Source of the DNA: Micromonospora arida
Lineage (GTDB): Bacteria > Actinomycetota > Actinomycetes > Mycobacteriales > Micromonosporaceae
Reading direction: 5' to 3'
NCBI RefSeq assembly: GCF_003857035.1
Contig: NZ_QGSY01000170.1
Span: forward strand, 1-41,011
Length of the DNA stretch: 41,011 nucleotides
The translations under genes were made by a program, and so were the position numbers. Every line of letters begins with the position of its first letter. The first letter of the stretch is position 1. The notes beneath the pieces are model-generated. The model had not been told where the DNA came from. It saw only the letters and a program-made list of their open reading frames with translations, and made no database searches. Below are positions 32,125 through 39,337 of this stretch, piece by piece.

Positions 32125-32634
32125 ATGAGCGATCGCGACGAGGCGTTCGCCGAGTACTTCGCGGCACGCTCCGGTGCCATGCGCGGCACCGCGTACCTGC
32201 TGTGCGGCGACTGGCACCGTGCCGAAGACCTGGTCCAGACCACGTTCGTCAAGCTCTACCGGGTCTGGAACCGGATCTCCCGGCACGAGGTGCTCGACAG
32301 CTACGTGCGCCAGATCCTGATCCGGACCTTCCTCGACGAGCGCCGCCGCGGCTGGTGGCGGCGTGAACGGGTGGGTGGCGAGGACGCCGAGCAGGTGGCC
32401 CCGCCCGACTCGCCGGAGAGCCGACTGGTGCTGCTCCAGGCGCTGGCCCGGGTGGCACCGCGTCAGCGGGCCGTGCTGGTTCTGCGCTACTGGGAGGACC
32501 TGTCTGTCGAGGACGTCGCGGCGCTGCTGGAGTGTTCTCCAGGGACGGTGAAGAGCCAGGCGGCACGCGGGCTCGACACGTTGCGCGGCCTCCTGACACC
32601 CACCTACAGCGGGATCGAGATGGGGGAGCGATGA
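32125..32634 (+). CDS. SigE family ECF RNA polymerase sigma factor
   Basis: 169 residues, ECF architecture with only regions 2 and 4. Region 2: FAEYFAARSGAMRGTAYLLC then GDWHRAEDLVQTTFVKLYRV (core binding and -10 recognition). Region 4: RLVLLQALARVAPRQRAVLV followed by RYWEDLSVEDVAALLECSPG and TVKSQAARGLDTLR (helix-turn-helix for the -35). The WHRAEDLVQTTFVKLYRVW pattern is that of the SigE family common in Micromonospora and Streptomyces. ATG 32125 has GGAGG five bases upstream. The stop overlaps the next gene's ATG, and the partner is a single-pass membrane protein, the usual anti-sigma arrangement. Confidence 0.94.
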   Translation: MSDRDEAFAEYFAARSGAMRGTAYLLCGDWHRAEDLVQTTFVKLYRVWNRISRHEVLDSYVRQILIRTFLDERRRGWWRRERVGGEDAEQVAPPDSPESRLVLLQALARVAPRQRAVLVLRYWEDLSVEDVAALLECSPGTVKSQAARGLDTLRGLLTPTYSGIEMGER

Positions 32635-33473
32635 ACGAGGAAGAGTTGCGCGAGGGGCTGCGCAGCGAGATGGCGGGCATCACCCCGCCACCACCATTGA
32701 GTACGACAGCCGCGCTCGGCGCGGCACGGCGGACGCACTTTCGCCGACGCGCGCTGTGGGCGTCCCTCGGATCCGCGGCTGTCGTGCTGGCGGTCACCGG
32801 CTTCGCGGCCGTCGCCACCCCGGACGGTCACGTCTACCAGCCGGCGGGTCAGGGGCCGCTGACTCCTCCGGACGCGTCGGGGGACACCAAGGAGCCGTGG
32901 CCGAACGGGCCGGACGGGCAACCGCAGGAGGACCGGACCGCGCGGGCCGGGTCCAAGTACGACCAGGGAGTTCACCTGCTCACCGAAGCTGTCTCGGTCG
33001 TACCTCCCGGTTACACCACGCCGGAGGACCCGCCGGGCCGGTCCGCCGAGGAGCGGATGCTGCGGACCCATCAGGCGCAGTTCGAGGCCAAGGTGGACGG
33101 CGTCGACGTGTGGAGTTACTCGTCCTCGGTGGCCGTGGCCCAGGGTGAGGGCACCGGTCGCGTGATCGTCGAGGTGCACGACGCCGGCAACCAGCTGCCG
33201 ACCGAGCCGTGCGACCTGGCCCAGGAATTCTGGGGCATGCGGGGCGCGTGCCAGGTCGAGACCGTCGGAGCCGTGCGGGTCGGCGTGGTGGTCCGACCGG
33301 GCGACGACGATCGGCTCGACCAGTGGTCGGCGTACCGGCACCCGGACGGCGTGGTGGTCTTCGTGGCGCAGGGCGTGCGGCTGGACGAGAGCCGGCCGGC
33401 GTTGACGAAGCTGCCGTTCTCCGTGCCGCAGTTGGCGGCCCTCGCGGTCGACGAACGGTTCCACCTGAAGTGA
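32631..33473 (+). CDS. Membrane-anchored putative anti-sigma partner
   Basis: 280 residues. A short cytoplasmic N-terminus (NEEELREGLRSEMAGITPPP, about 44 residues), one membrane helix (ALWASLGSAAVVLAVTGFAA, about 44-63) and a roughly 215-residue external domain with an acidic proline-rich linker, then VHLLTEAVSVVPPGYTTPED and an alpha/beta segment ending RPALTKLPFSVPQLAALAVD. There is no clear zinc-type HxxxCxxC anti-sigma motif, so the anti-sigma role is inferred from gene order and topology. It begins with an ATGA overlap with the sigma factor gene and is followed by hairpins. Confidence 0.8.
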   Translation: MNEEELREGLRSEMAGITPPPPLSTTAALGAARRTHFRRRALWASLGSAAVVLAVTGFAAVATPDGHVYQPAGQGPLTPPDASGDTKEPWPNGPDGQPQEDRTARAGSKYDQGVHLLTEAVSVVPPGYTTPEDPPGRSAEERMLRTHQAQFEAKVDGVDVWSYSSSVAVAQGEGTGRVIVEVHDAGNQLPTEPCDLAQEFWGMRGACQVETVGAVRVGVVVRPGDDDRLDQWSAYRHPDGVVVFVAQGVRLDESRPALTKLPFSVPQLAALAVDERFHLK

Positions 33474-33480
33474 CACCGCG

Positions 33481-33530
33481 ACTCGGCCTCGCCGAGTGGG
33501 TCCAGGTGCCGCCACCGGCGGTTCACCTGG
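33481..33530 (+). terminator. Two consecutive hairpins ending the sigma factor operon
   Basis: First ACTCGGC, CTC, GCCGAGT (33481-33497). Then CCAGGTG-CCGCC, ACC, GGCGG-TT-CACCTGG (33502-33530), followed by a T-containing GGCCTTGCTGTG stretch. Confidence 0.7.
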
Positions 33531-33584
33531 GCCTTGCTGTGTGTCACAACCGCCGCGACCCGTACGAGCTGCGGCGCGTCTCTC

Positions 33585-33977
33585 TCAACGGCGCGCAGTG
33601 AGGGGCACGAGGACGAGGAGGGCAATTCCGAGCGCGGCGGCGCCGACCGCCCACCACCAGAAGAACCCGGCGAACACGGAGGCGACCAGGAGGCCTACGC
33701 CGAGGCCAGCCAGCAGGCCGAGTGCGAACAGGGCCCGCGGGGGGAGGGCGAGGTACGGCAGGCGTCGTACCACCAGCACCTCCAGCCAGGTGCCGCCCAG
33801 TGCCAGCAGCCCTGCGCCGATCCCGTCGACGGCGGACAGCCCGTGACCCTCGCTGATGGGCACGAGAACCCTGCCCTCGTCGCCCGCCGGGACGAAGAGG
33901 ACGAGCACTCCGGCGACGATGAGCAGAGCGGCAGTGTGGACCTGCCTGCGCGGGGCGCCCTCACCATCGGGTGACAT
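33585..33977 (-). CDS. Small predicted membrane protein
   Basis: 130 residues, unknown function. Four hydrophobic segments: VHTAALLIVAGVLVLFVPAG (about 13-32), GIGAGLLALGGTWLEVLVV (about 52-70), ALFALGLLAGLGVGLLVASV (about 82-101) and WWWAVGAAALGIALLVLVPL (about 106-126). The minus strand is chosen over the overlapping + frames because only it gives a sensible hydropathy pattern. ATG 33977. It is convergent with the sigma factor operon. No recognised domain. Confidence 0.7.
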   Translation of the reverse strand: MSPDGEGAPRRQVHTAALLIVAGVLVLFVPAGDEGRVLVPISEGHGLSAVDGIGAGLLALGGTWLEVLVVRRLPYLALPPRALFALGLLAGLGVGLLVASVFAGFFWWWAVGAAALGIALLVLVPLTARR

Positions 33978-34160
33978 CGCTACAGTCTCGGCCGCCCGTC
34001 ATCGTTTGCACAGGAGCCGTATCGGCGAACTCCGAACTTCTGACGCCCCGGCTGGTCGGCTGTCAGCCCGCTCGGCGGGTTGGGAGGCGCGCCAGTCAGC
34101 TCTCGGTTGCGGCGCGGGTAGCGGCGCGCAAGATCCAGATCCAGGATGGGGGAGAGGGGA

Positions 34161-34200
34161 AAGGCCCAGGTGCCGCGATCATGCGGTCTGCCTGGGCCTT
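34161..34200 (-). terminator. Terminator of the tRNA-Gly gene
   Basis: A perfect 10-bp outer stem (AAGGCCCAGG with CCTGGGCCTT) enclosing a small CCGC/GCGG stem, followed on the minus strand by TTCCCCTC. It begins 7 bases after the tRNA 3' end. Confidence 0.85.
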
Positions 34201-34206
34201 CGTGCG

Positions 34207-34280
34207 TGGAGCGGGCGACGAGAATCGAACTCGCGTAGTCAGTTTGGAAGACTGAAGCTCTACCATTGAGCTACGCCCGC
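34207..34280 (-). tRNA. tRNA-Gly (anticodon TCC)
   Basis: Minus-strand cloverleaf: acceptor GCGGGCG with CGCCCGC, D-loop TAGCTCAATGGTAGAGC, anticodon stem TCAGT-CTTCCAA-ACTGA with anticodon TCC, T-arm GAGTTCGATTCTC, discriminator T as usual for glycine tRNAs, and an encoded CCA (34209-34207). A TACGCT -10 box is at 34315-34310. Confidence 0.97.
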
Positions 34281-34309
34281 GTGCATCCGCCGAAGCAGGA
34301 CGCGCCCCT

Positions 34310-34315
34310 AGCGTA
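34310..34315 (-). promoter_or_regulatory. -10 box of the tRNA-Gly gene
   Basis: TACGCT on the minus strand, about 30 bases before the mature 5' end, which would leave a leader of about 20 bases. No good -35 is seen. Confidence 0.4.
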
Positions 34316-34395
34316 CCCAATGTCGACGCCCGACGCGTAACCGCGTGGCCGCCTCGCGGTGCCGCGTCGTCCGCGACCCGGCGGCACCGCGACCC

Positions 34396-34473
34396 AAGAT
34401 CCGCACAGCATTCGGAATGTAGTGGCCTCGCCGTGCCAGGAGACCACTACATCCGTGAAGTTGTGCGGATCTT
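34396..34473. repeat. 78-bp imperfect inverted repeat between the two tRNA genes
   Basis: Two 30-base arms: AAGATCCGCACA and ATGTAGTGG pair perfectly with CCACTACAT and TGTGCGGATCTT, separated by an unpaired 9-by-9 internal loop, with an 18-base apical spacer (34426-34443). It is neither a tRNA nor a simple terminator. It occupies most of the 319-bp gap between the divergent tRNA genes. The remainder of that gap (34316-34395 and 34474-34582) shows nothing else I recognise. Confidence 0.8.
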
Positions 34474-34582
34474 CGACTGGTCTGGGGACCTTGGCGGCGC
34501 GTGGGTGGAGCGGAATGGTAATTTTCGGGTGATGTGTCCGGGTGGTGGATGCCCCGGCACCGACTGAGGCGTGGCGACGGCA

Positions 34583-34588
34583 TAGACT
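34583..34588 (+). promoter_or_regulatory. -10 box of the tRNA-Pro gene
   Basis: TAGACT (TANNNT) 12 bases before the mature 5' end, placing the transcription start a few bases ahead of the tRNA. Confidence 0.45.
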
Positions 34589-34599
34589 GCACGTCGCCA

Positions 34600-34673
34600 C
34601 GGGGTGTGGCGCAGCTTGGTAGCGCACTCGCTTTGGGAGCGAGGGGCCGTGGGTTCAAATCCCGCCACCCCGA
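34600..34673 (+). tRNA. tRNA-Pro (anticodon TGG)
   Basis: Cloverleaf: acceptor CGGGGTG with CACCCCG, D-arm GCGCAGCTTGGTAGCGC, anticodon stem CTCGC-TTTGGGA-GCGAG with anticodon TGG, T-arm GTGGGTTCAAATCCCGC, discriminator A. CCA is not encoded (CTG follows). The C1-G72 first pair is typical of bacterial proline tRNA. Confidence 0.97.
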
Positions 34674-34752
34674 CTGTCGTCCGCGGCCGGGCCGCCCCGG
34701 GTGCCGCCCAGTGCGGTCCCCGGGCGATGCCGGAGCGTCAGGCCGGCTCGCC

Positions 34753-34758
34753 TACACT
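34753..34758 (+). promoter_or_regulatory. -10 box of tig
   Basis: TACACT, a good TANNNT match, about 54 bases before the GTG start, giving a 5' leader of about 45 bases. Confidence 0.5.
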
Positions 34759-34811
34759 CGATGGGCTGAATCACGCCCAGACTCAACTGAGATCCGTCAA
34801 GGAGTACGCCT

Positions 34812-36158
34812 GTGAAGAGCACCGTCGAGACTCTGAGCCCGACGCGCGTGCGGCTCGCCATCGAGGTGCCGTTCGTCGAGCTCGAGCCGAGCCTCAAGAA
34901 GGCGTACCGGGAGATCGGTTCGCAGGTCCAGGTTCCGGGCTTCCGCCGGGGCAAGGTGCCGACCGCGGTGATCGACCAGCGGGTGGGCCGGGGCACCGTC
35001 CTCAACGAGGCGGTCCAGGAGGCCATCCCGGAGAACATCCTCGCCGCGGTGCGCGAGCACGACCTGAAGACGCTGGGGCGCCCGGAGGTCGAGATCACCG
35101 AGTTCAACGACGGTGACTCGCTGAACTTCACGGCCGAGGTCGACGTCCGCCCGGAGATCACCATCCCGGACGCGAGCACCCTCGAGGTGACCGTCGACGA
35201 GCTGCAGATCGACGAGAGCGAGATCGACGAGCAGGTGAAAAACCTGCGCGAGCGTTTCGCGACCCTCAAGACCGTCGAGCGGGCCGCCGCCGAGGGCGAC
35301 TACGTCCAGATCGACCTGAACGCCACCGTCGACGGCGAGGACGTGCCCGGCGGCCAGGCGAGCAACATCTCCCACGAGGTGGGCAGCAAGCAGCTCCTGC
35401 CGGGCCTGGACGAGGCCGTGGTCGGCCTCGCCGCCGGTGACGACACCACCTTCACCACCCAGCTGGTCGGCGGCGACTTCGCCGGCCGGGACGCCGACGT
35501 GGCGGTGACCGTGCGCACGGTCAAGGAGAAGGAGCTGCCGGAGCTGAACGACGAGTTCGCCCAGATGGCGAGCGAGTTCGACACGATCGAGGAGCTGCGC
35601 GGCGACCTGCGGAACCGGGTCACCCAGGGCAAGCAGGTCGAGCAGATCTACGCCGCTCGGGACAAGGCCCTGGCCCAGCTCGTCGAGGCCGCCGAGATCC
35701 CGGCCCCGGAGGGTGTCGTCCGCGAGGAGGTCGAGAGCCGCAAGCAGGCGATGGTCGACCAGCTGGAGCGGATCGGCGCCTCGATGGAGGAGTACCTCGC
35801 GGCCGAGGACAAGACCGAGGAGCAGATCGACGCCGAGCTGACCGAGGCGGCGACCGAGGGCGTCAAGGTCCAGCTCCTGCTGGACACGCTCGCCGACGCG
35901 GAGGACGTGCAGGTCTCCGACGACGAGTTCGGGCACGAGATCGTGCACCGGGCGCAGCGTGCCGGGATGGCCCCGCAGCAGTACTACGACCAGCTGGTGC
36001 GCTCCGGCGCGGCCGCGGCGGTCTTCGGCGACGTGCGGCGGGGCAAGGCCCTCGCGGCCGTCATGGAGAAGATCACGATCAAGGACTCGGCCGGCAACGG
36101 GATCACCCTCGACGCCCTGCGCGCCGCCAACGAGGCGGAGCACAACCACGACCACTGA
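34812..36158 (+). CDS. tig: Trigger factor (ribosome-associated chaperone and prolyl isomerase)
   Basis: 448 residues. The N-terminal ribosome-binding domain has the signature VPGFRRGKVP (about residues 41-50). The FKBP-like isomerase domain spans about 150-240 (GDYVQIDLNATVDGEDVPGG to ADVAVTVRTVKEKELPEL). The helical C-terminal chaperone domain follows. The end EAEHNHDH is histidine-rich, which is frequent in actinobacterial trigger factors. GTG 34812 has AAGGAG seven bases upstream. It is followed by a strong terminator, so clpP1 has its own promoter. The tig-clpP1-clpP2-clpX order is conserved in actinobacteria. Confidence 0.98.
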   Translation: MKSTVETLSPTRVRLAIEVPFVELEPSLKKAYREIGSQVQVPGFRRGKVPTAVIDQRVGRGTVLNEAVQEAIPENILAAVREHDLKTLGRPEVEITEFNDGDSLNFTAEVDVRPEITIPDASTLEVTVDELQIDESEIDEQVKNLRERFATLKTVERAAAEGDYVQIDLNATVDGEDVPGGQASNISHEVGSKQLLPGLDEAVVGLAAGDDTTFTTQLVGGDFAGRDADVAVTVRTVKEKELPELNDEFAQMASEFDTIEELRGDLRNRVTQGKQVEQIYAARDKALAQLVEAAEIPAPEGVVREEVESRKQAMVDQLERIGASMEEYLAAEDKTEEQIDAELTEAATEGVKVQLLLDTLADAEDVQVSDDEFGHEIVHRAQRAGMAPQQYYDQLVRSGAAAAVFGDVRRGKALAAVMEKITIKDSAGNGITLDALRAANEAEHNHDH

Positions 36159-36168
36159 TCGTCGGGTG

Positions 36169-36215
36169 CGGCCGCCGTCCGTCGCTGAGCGGCGGACGGC
36201 GGCCGTTTCCCTTTC
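36169..36215 (+). terminator. Terminator of tig
   Basis: A perfect 13-bp stem CGGCCGCCGTCCG (36169-36181) / CGGACGGCGGCCG (36193-36205), 11-base loop, then TTTCCCTTTCC. Confidence 0.9.
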
Positions 36216-36216
36216 C

Positions 36217-36280
36217 GGGTACGTCCGGGCAGCAAGCACTGCCGGGTACGCCCGGAAGCCCGCGCCGCGGGTACGCCCGA
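36217..36280 (+). repeat. Three direct copies of GGGTACGYCCGR upstream of clpP1
   Basis: Copies at 36217-36228 (GGGTACGTCCGG), 36244-36255 (GGGTACGCCCGG) and 36269-36280 (GGGTACGCCCGA). Spacing is 27 and 25 bp, roughly two and a half helical turns, between the tig terminator and the ClgR-like site. Function unknown; a protein array or remnants of a small duplication. Confidence 0.6.
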
Positions 36281-36286
36281 CACAGC

Positions 36287-36302
36287 TGCGCTGAGAGCGA
36301 AC
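36287..36302 (+). promoter_or_regulatory. Candidate ClgR operator of the clpP1-clpP2 operon
   Basis: TGCGCTGAGAGCGAAC contains CGCT-GAG-AGCG, the inverted repeat I recall for the ClgR activator of clp genes in actinobacteria. Its centre lies about 58 bases before the expected start site set by the -10 box TAGTGT (36341-36346). That box has no recognisable -35, which suits an activator-dependent promoter. Confidence 0.55.
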
Positions 36303-36340
36303 ACTGCCCCGACCGGGACTCTGCCGCCCGGCACAGCGGT

Positions 36341-36346
36341 TAGTGT
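36341..36346 (+). promoter_or_regulatory. -10 box of clpP1
   Basis: TAGTGT (TANNNT). The bases 17 upstream (ACTCTG) do not resemble a -35. The ribosome binding region GCGAAGGG lies six bases before ATG 36380. Confidence 0.45.
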
Positions 36347-36379
36347 CGGGAAAGACGGTACGGAGAGCGAAGGGCTGCC

Positions 36380-37021
36380 ATGACCGACATGCACATCCCC
36401 AAGAAGTCGCTCCGGGCGATTGACGCGCGCGGTGGCGACTCCATTGGCAACCTCGACGACTCGGTCTACAACCGGTTGCTCAAGGAACGCATCATCTTCC
36501 TGGGCAGTGAGGTGACCGACCAGGTCGCCAACCGCATCTGCGCGCAGCTGCTGCTGCTCGCCGCGGAGGACCCGGACCGCGACATCAACCTGTGGATCAA
36601 CTCGCCGGGTGGCTCGGTCTACTCCGGCATGGCGATCTACGACACCATGCAGTTCATCGACAACGACGTGTCGACCGTGGCGATGGGCATGGCTGCCTCG
36701 ATGGGTCAGCTGCTGCTCTGCGCGGGCACCAAGGGCAAGCGGTACGCCCTGCCCCACGCACGGATCATGATGCACCAGCCGTCCGGTGGTCTGGGCGGCA
36801 CGGCGTCCGACATCGCCATCCAGGCGGAGCAGATGCTCTACACGAAGCGGATGTTCCAGGAGCGGGTCGCGCACCACACCGGCCAGAGCCAGTCGCAGAT
36901 CGAGGCCGACTCGGACCGGGACCGTTGGTTCACCGCCCAGGAGGCCATGGACTACGGCTTCATCGACAAGGTGATCATCGGAGCCGCACAGGTTCCGGAT
37001 GGCGCCGGGACCCTGAGCTGA
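36380..37021 (+). CDS. clpP1: ATP-dependent Clp protease proteolytic subunit ClpP1
   Basis: 213 residues. Serine protease subunit forming a mixed ClpP1P2 tetradecamer with the product of the next gene. [20 protein letters not shown] (oxyanion/N-terminal strand), the nucleophile Ser in [19 protein letters not shown], His in [14 protein letters not shown], and Asp in [18 protein letters not shown] complete the triad. Expression is probably activated by ClgR through the upstream site. It ends 10 bp before clpP2. Confidence 0.97.
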   Translation: MTDMHIPKKSLRAIDARGGDSIGNLDDSVYNRLLKERIIFLGSEVTDQVANRICAQLLLLAAEDPDRDINLWINSPGGSVYSGMAIYDTMQFIDNDVSTVAMGMAASMGQLLLCAGTKGKRYALPHARIMMHQPSGGLGGTASDIAIQAEQMLYTKRMFQERVAHHTGQSQSQIEADSDRDRWFTAQEAMDYGFIDKVIIGAAQVPDGAGTLS

Positions 37022-37031
37022 GGAGCTGACG

Positions 37032-37694
37032 ATGACCGATCTGAGCCTGCCGCCCCAGTTCGCGGCCGTGCACAACCGCTACGTGCTGCCGTCGTTCGTC
37101 GAGCGCACGTCGTACGGGGTCAAGGAGTCGAACCCGTACAACAAGCTCTTCGAGGACCGGATCATCTTCCTCGGCGTCCAGGTGGACGACGCGTCGGCCA
37201 ACGACGTGATGGCCCAGCTGCTGACGCTCGAGGGCACCGACCCGGACCGCGACATCATCATGTACATCAACTCGCCGGGTGGTTCGTTCACCGCCATGAC
37301 GGCGATCTACGACACCATGCAGTACGTCCGTCCGGACATCTCGACGGTCTGCCTCGGGCAGGCGGCGAGCGCGGCGGCGGTGCTGCTCTCGGCGGGCACT
37401 CCGGGTAAGCGGATGGCTCTGCCGAACTCGCGGATCATCATCCACCAGCCGGCCACCGAGGGCGGCTACGGGCAGGGCTCGGACATCGAGATCCAGGCCC
37501 GGGAGATCCTGCGGATGCGTACGCAGCTGGAGGACATGCTGTCCCGCCACTGCAACCGCCCGATCGAGCAGGTTCGCAAGGACATCGACCGTGACAAGAT
37601 CATGACGGCTGAGGAGTCCAAGGAGTACGGGCTGGTCGACACGATCCTGACCAGTCGCAAGAAGGGTCTGCTGGCGGCCAACGCCGCCCGCTGA
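37032..37694 (+). CDS. clpP2: ATP-dependent Clp protease proteolytic subunit ClpP2
   Basis: 220 residues. Partner of ClpP1; in mycobacteria ClpP2 is the ring that docks ClpX or ClpC. IIMYINSPGGSFTAMTAIYD, Ser in CLGQAASAAAVLLSAG, His in SRIIIHQPATEGG, and Asp in KDIDRDKIMTAEESKEYG are all present. An N-terminal extension (about 20 residues before NRYVLPSFVE) may be a propeptide. GAGGAG lies 7 bases before ATG 37032. A strong terminator follows, so clpX is a separate unit. Confidence 0.97.
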   Translation: MTDLSLPPQFAAVHNRYVLPSFVERTSYGVKESNPYNKLFEDRIIFLGVQVDDASANDVMAQLLTLEGTDPDRDIIMYINSPGGSFTAMTAIYDTMQYVRPDISTVCLGQAASAAAVLLSAGTPGKRMALPNSRIIIHQPATEGGYGQGSDIEIQAREILRMRTQLEDMLSRHCNRPIEQVRKDIDRDKIMTAEESKEYGLVDTILTSRKKGLLAANAAR

Positions 37695-37704
37695 GCTGTA
37701 TCGG

Positions 37705-37746
37705 GTCAGAGGTTGGCCGGGGCTCCGTTCCCGGCCGACCTCTGAC
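37705..37746 (+). terminator. Terminator of clpP1-clpP2
   Basis: An approximately 17-bp stem with one mismatch, GTCAGAGGT-T-GGCCGGG paired with CCCGGCC-G-ACCTCTGAC, and an 8-base loop. Confidence 0.88.
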
Positions 37747-37903
37747 ACACCCGTTTTGGGGGTCGGAGAATGCCCCGCCAGCGGGTAACGTCGGGTCCGT
37801 ACCGCTTCGCCGGTTGGGCCGGCGGCGCGAACTAAGCCGGGCGGCGCGCAACGTCCGCAGGTCAGGGCCGGGTCTCCGGCCGATGAGTGCAGGGAGAACG
37901 TAG

Positions 37904-39199
37904 GTGGCACGGATCGGTGACGGCGGCGACCTACTGAAATGCTCCTTCTGCGGCAAGTCGCAGAAGCAGGTCAAGAAGCTCATCGCGGGCCCAGGGGTCT
38001 ACATCTGCGACGAGTGCATCGATCTCTGCAACGAGATCATCGAAGAGGAGCTGGCCGAGTCCGGCGAGGTGAAGTGGGAAGAGCTTCCCAAGCCGATGGA
38101 GATCTGCCAGTTCCTCGACACCTACGTGGTGGGTCAGGATCAGGCCAAGAAGGCGCTCGCCGTAGCGGTCTACAACCACTACAAGCGCATCCAGGCCGAG
38201 GCGGCTGGCGCGCCGGGCTCCGGCAGTGACGCCGTCGAGCTGGCCAAGTCCAACATCCTGCTGCTCGGCCCGACGGGGTGCGGCAAGACCCACCTGGCGC
38301 AGACCCTCGCCCGGATGTTGAACGTCCCGTTCGCCATCGCCGACGCCACCGCGCTGACCGAGGCGGGCTACGTGGGCGAGGACGTCGAGAACATCCTCCT
38401 CAAGCTGATCCAGGCCGCCGACTACGACATCAAGCGCGCCGAGACCGGCATCATCTACATCGACGAGGTCGACAAGATCGCCCGCAAGTCGGAGAATCCG
38501 TCGATCACCCGGGACGTCTCCGGTGAGGGCGTGCAGCAGGCCCTGCTCAAGATGCTCGAGGGCACGGTGGCCAACGTGCCGCCGCAGGGCGGCCGTAAGC
38601 ACCCACACCAGGAGTTCATCCAGATCGACACCACGAACGTGCTGTTCATCTGTGGTGGCGCGTTCGCCGGCCTCGACCAGATCATCGAGTCCCGCACCGG
38701 GCAGGGCGGCACCGGCTTCGGTGCCCGACTCCGGTCGGTCTCCGAGCGGTCGACCGACGACATCTTCAGCCAGGTCATGCCCGAAGACATGCTCAAGTTC
38801 GGGCTGATCCCCGAGTTCGTCGGCCGGCTGCCGGTGATCACCAACGTTCGCAGCCTGGACCGCAGCGCCCTCGTTCGGATCCTCACCGAGCCGCGCAACG
38901 CCCTGGTCCGGCAATACCAGCGCCTGTTCGAGCTGGACGGTGTCGAGCTCGAGTTCGACGAGCCGGCGCTGGAAGCCATCGCCGATCAGGCGATGCTGCG
39001 GGGCACCGGTGCCCGTGGTCTGCGGGCCATCATCGAGGAGGTTCTGCTCTCCGCGATGTACGAGGTGCCGAGCAACCCCGACGCCGCCCGCGTGCTGATC
39101 ACCCGCGAGGTTGTCCTGGAGAACGTCAACCCGACGATCGTGCCGCGTGAGTTCACCGGGCGTCGGGCTCGGCGCGACCGCGAAGAAAAGTCCGCCTGA
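37904..39199 (+). CDS. clpX: ATP-dependent Clp protease ATP-binding subunit ClpX
   Basis: 431 residues. AAA+ unfoldase delivering substrates to ClpP1P2. An N-terminal zinc-binding domain (CSFCGKSQ and CDECIDLC, four cysteines), Walker [16 protein letters not shown], pore loop [11 protein letters not shown], Walker [16 protein letters not shown] loop [10 protein letters not shown], sensor 2 [10 protein letters not shown]. The ClpP-docking loop reads GGTGFGAR, with T where E. coli has I of IGF. GTG 37904 has AGGGAG eight bases upstream. The preceding 150 bp show no clear promoter motif. Confidence 0.98.
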   Translation: MARIGDGGDLLKCSFCGKSQKQVKKLIAGPGVYICDECIDLCNEIIEEELAESGEVKWEELPKPMEICQFLDTYVVGQDQAKKALAVAVYNHYKRIQAEAAGAPGSGSDAVELAKSNILLLGPTGCGKTHLAQTLARMLNVPFAIADATALTEAGYVGEDVENILLKLIQAADYDIKRAETGIIYIDEVDKIARKSENPSITRDVSGEGVQQALLKMLEGTVANVPPQGGRKHPHQEFIQIDTTNVLFICGGAFAGLDQIIESRTGQGGTGFGARLRSVSERSTDDIFSQVMPEDMLKFGLIPEFVGRLPVITNVRSLDRSALVRILTEPRNALVRQYQRLFELDGVELEFDEPALEAIADQAMLRGTGARGLRAIIEEVLLSAMYEVPSNPDAARVLITREVVLENVNPTIVPREFTGRRARRDREEKSA

Positions 39200-39210
39200 T
39201 CCTTCCCGCG

Positions 39211-39255
39211 TCACGCCGGCCGTTCGATCCCGAGCGGCCGGCGTGATCGTGTTCG
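39211..39255 (+). terminator. Terminator of clpX
   Basis: A perfect 12-bp stem TCACGCCGGCCG (39211-39222) / CGGCCGGCGTGA (39235-39246), then TCGTGTTCG. Confidence 0.85.
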
Positions 39256-39325
39256 ACGCCGGTTGCCCGTGACCACCACCCGTGCCGGCCAGACTGTGAC
39301 GCTGTCCGTCAGAGCCCTCCACCCG

Positions 39326-39331
39326 TACCCT
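39326..39331 (+). promoter_or_regulatory. Leaderless -10 box of the nitrilase-like gene
   Basis: TACCCT (TANNNT) six bases before ATG 39338, with no ribosome binding site, as expected for a leaderless transcript. Confidence 0.55.
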
Positions 39332-39337
39332 TTGCTC

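Noticed and set aside
33534..33974. + strand frames opposite the small membrane protein at 33585-33977
   Set aside because: Charged low-complexity translation. Only the minus strand yields regular hydrophobic segments.
34396..34473. 78-bp inverted repeat as a third tRNA
   Set aside because: It does not fold into a cloverleaf and lacks the T-loop consensus GGTTCRA.
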